Source: BA4 sp044376575
GTDB taxonomy: Bacteria > Bacteroidota > Bacteroidia > CAIKAF01
Direction of reading: 5' to 3'
Assembly (NCBI GenBank): GCA_044376575.1
Contig: JBILKR010000006.1
Coordinates: 44,946-108,945, forward strand
DNA: 64,000 nucleotides
Part shown: piece by piece, positions 63,240 to 64,000 of the stretch
How positions within the stretch are numbered: position 1 is the stretch's first letter
Layout of the letters: every line of letters begins with the position of its first letter
Position numbers and translations under genes: made by a program
The notes under the pieces: model-generated
Databases searched by the model: none
Seen by the model: the letters and a program-made list of their open reading frames with translations, nothing else
Told to the model about the DNA's origin: nothing

Positions 63240-64000
63240 AAGCGTTTGCTGCATTATTTGAACAATTGGATCAAACAAATAAAACGAATGAAAAAATTTC
63301 GTTACTGGCTTCGTTTTTATCTACTGAACAACCTAACGATTGCTTATGGACCATCGCCGTTTTTAGTGGAAGAACACCACCTAAAATAGTCAGCACTTCA
63401 CTGATGCGAAAATGGGCCGCTGAAATTGCAAATATACCTGAATGGTTATTTGAAGAGACCTATCATCAAGTGGGCGATCTGAGTGAAACCATCGCAGGAA
63501 TTTTACCGGCACCTATTTATTCAAACAATCAGGGATTATCTGAATGGATTGAAGAAATTTATCATATTCAGTCTTTAGATCCGGAAGAACGAAAACCACA
63601 CTTACAACGCATCTGGCAAACCCTTGAACAATCAGAACGTTTTGTTTTTAATAAATTAAGTTCCGGATCGTTTCGCGTAGGTGTTTCGCAGGGAATACTC
63701 ATAAAGGCATTATCTAAAGCCTTTTCAATAGATGACAACACTGTAGCTGCACGCTTAATGGGCAACTGGGACCCGCGAAATATTACATTACAACAACTAT
63801 TGCTCGATGAAAATTCATCTGATCAATATGCAGCTCCTTTTCCATTTTTCTTAGCATCAGCGATTGAAAAAGATTTTTTTGAAAAGGAAATTGTTTCCGA
63901 CTGGATTGCAGAATATAAATGGGATGGAATACGTGCACAACTCATACACCGCAGCAATGAAATTTTCATCTGGTCAAGGGGCGAAGAACTGCTTACACCA
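63236..64000 (+). CDS. ATP-dependent DNA ligase, 3' truncated by the window edge
   Basis: The frame begins at an ATG that overlaps the exonuclease stop (ATGA) and stays open for 255 codons to the window edge. It opens MKAFAALFEQLDQTNKTNEKI, has the helical N-terminal DNA-binding domain with FVFNKLSSGSFRVGVSQG, and then AEYKWDGIRAQL, which is ligase motif I with the adenylated Lys near residue 228. It is the ligase partner of the preceding exonuclease and belongs to the bacterial ATP-dependent ligases used in repair rather than replication. The 3' part with motifs III-VI and the OB fold is missing. Confidence 0.93.
   Translation, partial: MKAFAALFEQLDQTNKTNEKISLLASFLSTEQPNDCLWTIAVFSGRTPPKIVSTSLMRKWAAEIANIPEWLFEETYHQVGDLSETIAGILPAPIYSNNQGLSEWIEEIYHIQSLDPEERKPHLQRIWQTLEQSERFVFNKLSSGSFRVGVSQGILIKALSKAFSIDDNTVAARLMGNWDPRNITLQQLLLDENSSDQYAAPFPFFLASAIEKDFFEKEIVSDWIAEYKWDGIRAQLIHRSNEIFIWSRGEELLTP

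Noticed and set aside
1..64000. CRISPR arrays, insertion sequences, phage genes
   Set aside because: No regularly spaced direct repeats, transposase, integrase or terminal inverted repeats were seen.

Overview
The window is a contiguous piece of chromosome from a member of the Bacteroidota. Evidence: low GC; no Shine-Dalgarno sequences; several promoters of the Bacteroidota type (TTTG, about 19 bases, TAnnTTTG); type IX secretion and gliding genes (sprA, gldE, gldD, a type B C-terminal sorting domain); alternative complex III instead of a bc1 complex; menaquinone genes; an S46 dipeptidyl-peptidase. It looks like an aerobic, possibly gliding, peptide-using organism. I cannot place it below phylum. 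I saw no insertion sequence, prophage, CRISPR array or rRNA. There is one tRNA, tRNA-Ser(GGA).

Layout. 0-5.8 kb: end of a large secreted adhesin-like protein, dCTP deaminase, an endonuclease/exonuclease/phosphatase protein, a monoglyceride-lipase-like hydrolase, tatC and a DUF2807 protein. 5.8-8.9 kb: an uncharacterised operon of three lipoproteins followed by two tiny genes (51 and 34 codons), with its own promoter. 8.9-20.6 kb: a respiratory operon, actABCDEF plus cytochrome oxidase subunits II and I, closed by a terminator. 20.8-29.5 kb: S46 peptidase, two nucleotide-sugar genes, an RND/MMPL exporter, a LolC/E-like permease and a tRNA-dihydrouridine synthase. 29.5-34 kb: an ExbB/ExbD energising operon, tRNA-Ser, asparaginase and TatD. 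34-44 kb: ruvA, the giant sprA, gcvH, a VanZ protein and a TonB protein, all on the plus strand. 44-53 kb: deoC, a thioredoxin-like protein, the minus-strand operon gcvP-menC-menE, and the plus-strand operon unknown-kynU-elbB. 53-58 kb: ssb-gldE-gldD and a DUF4412 protein. 56.5-59.9 kb: three RNA methyltransferases. 59.9-64 kb: acetyl-CoA synthetase, a DUF2805 protein, and a DNA exonuclease/ATP-dependent ligase pair that runs off the window.

How the parts fit. Menaquinol (menC, menE) feeds alternative complex III, which passes electrons to the aa3-type oxidase encoded in the same operon. The resulting proton motive force drives the ExbBD/TonB system, the Tat translocase (which ActB itself carries a signal for) and type IX secretion through SprA, which exports proteins such as the one at the left edge. 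GcvP and GcvH belong to glycine cleavage but sit in separate transcription units. KynU, AnsA and the S46 peptidase point to amino-acid and peptide use.

The best candidate for something undescribed is the lipoprotein and micro-protein operon at 5830-8881. Other points of interest are a coiled-coil insertion inside the CuA domain of oxidase subunit II, two promoters placed so close to their start codons that the mRNAs should be leaderless, and a nine-G tract inside an unknown membrane-protein gene.
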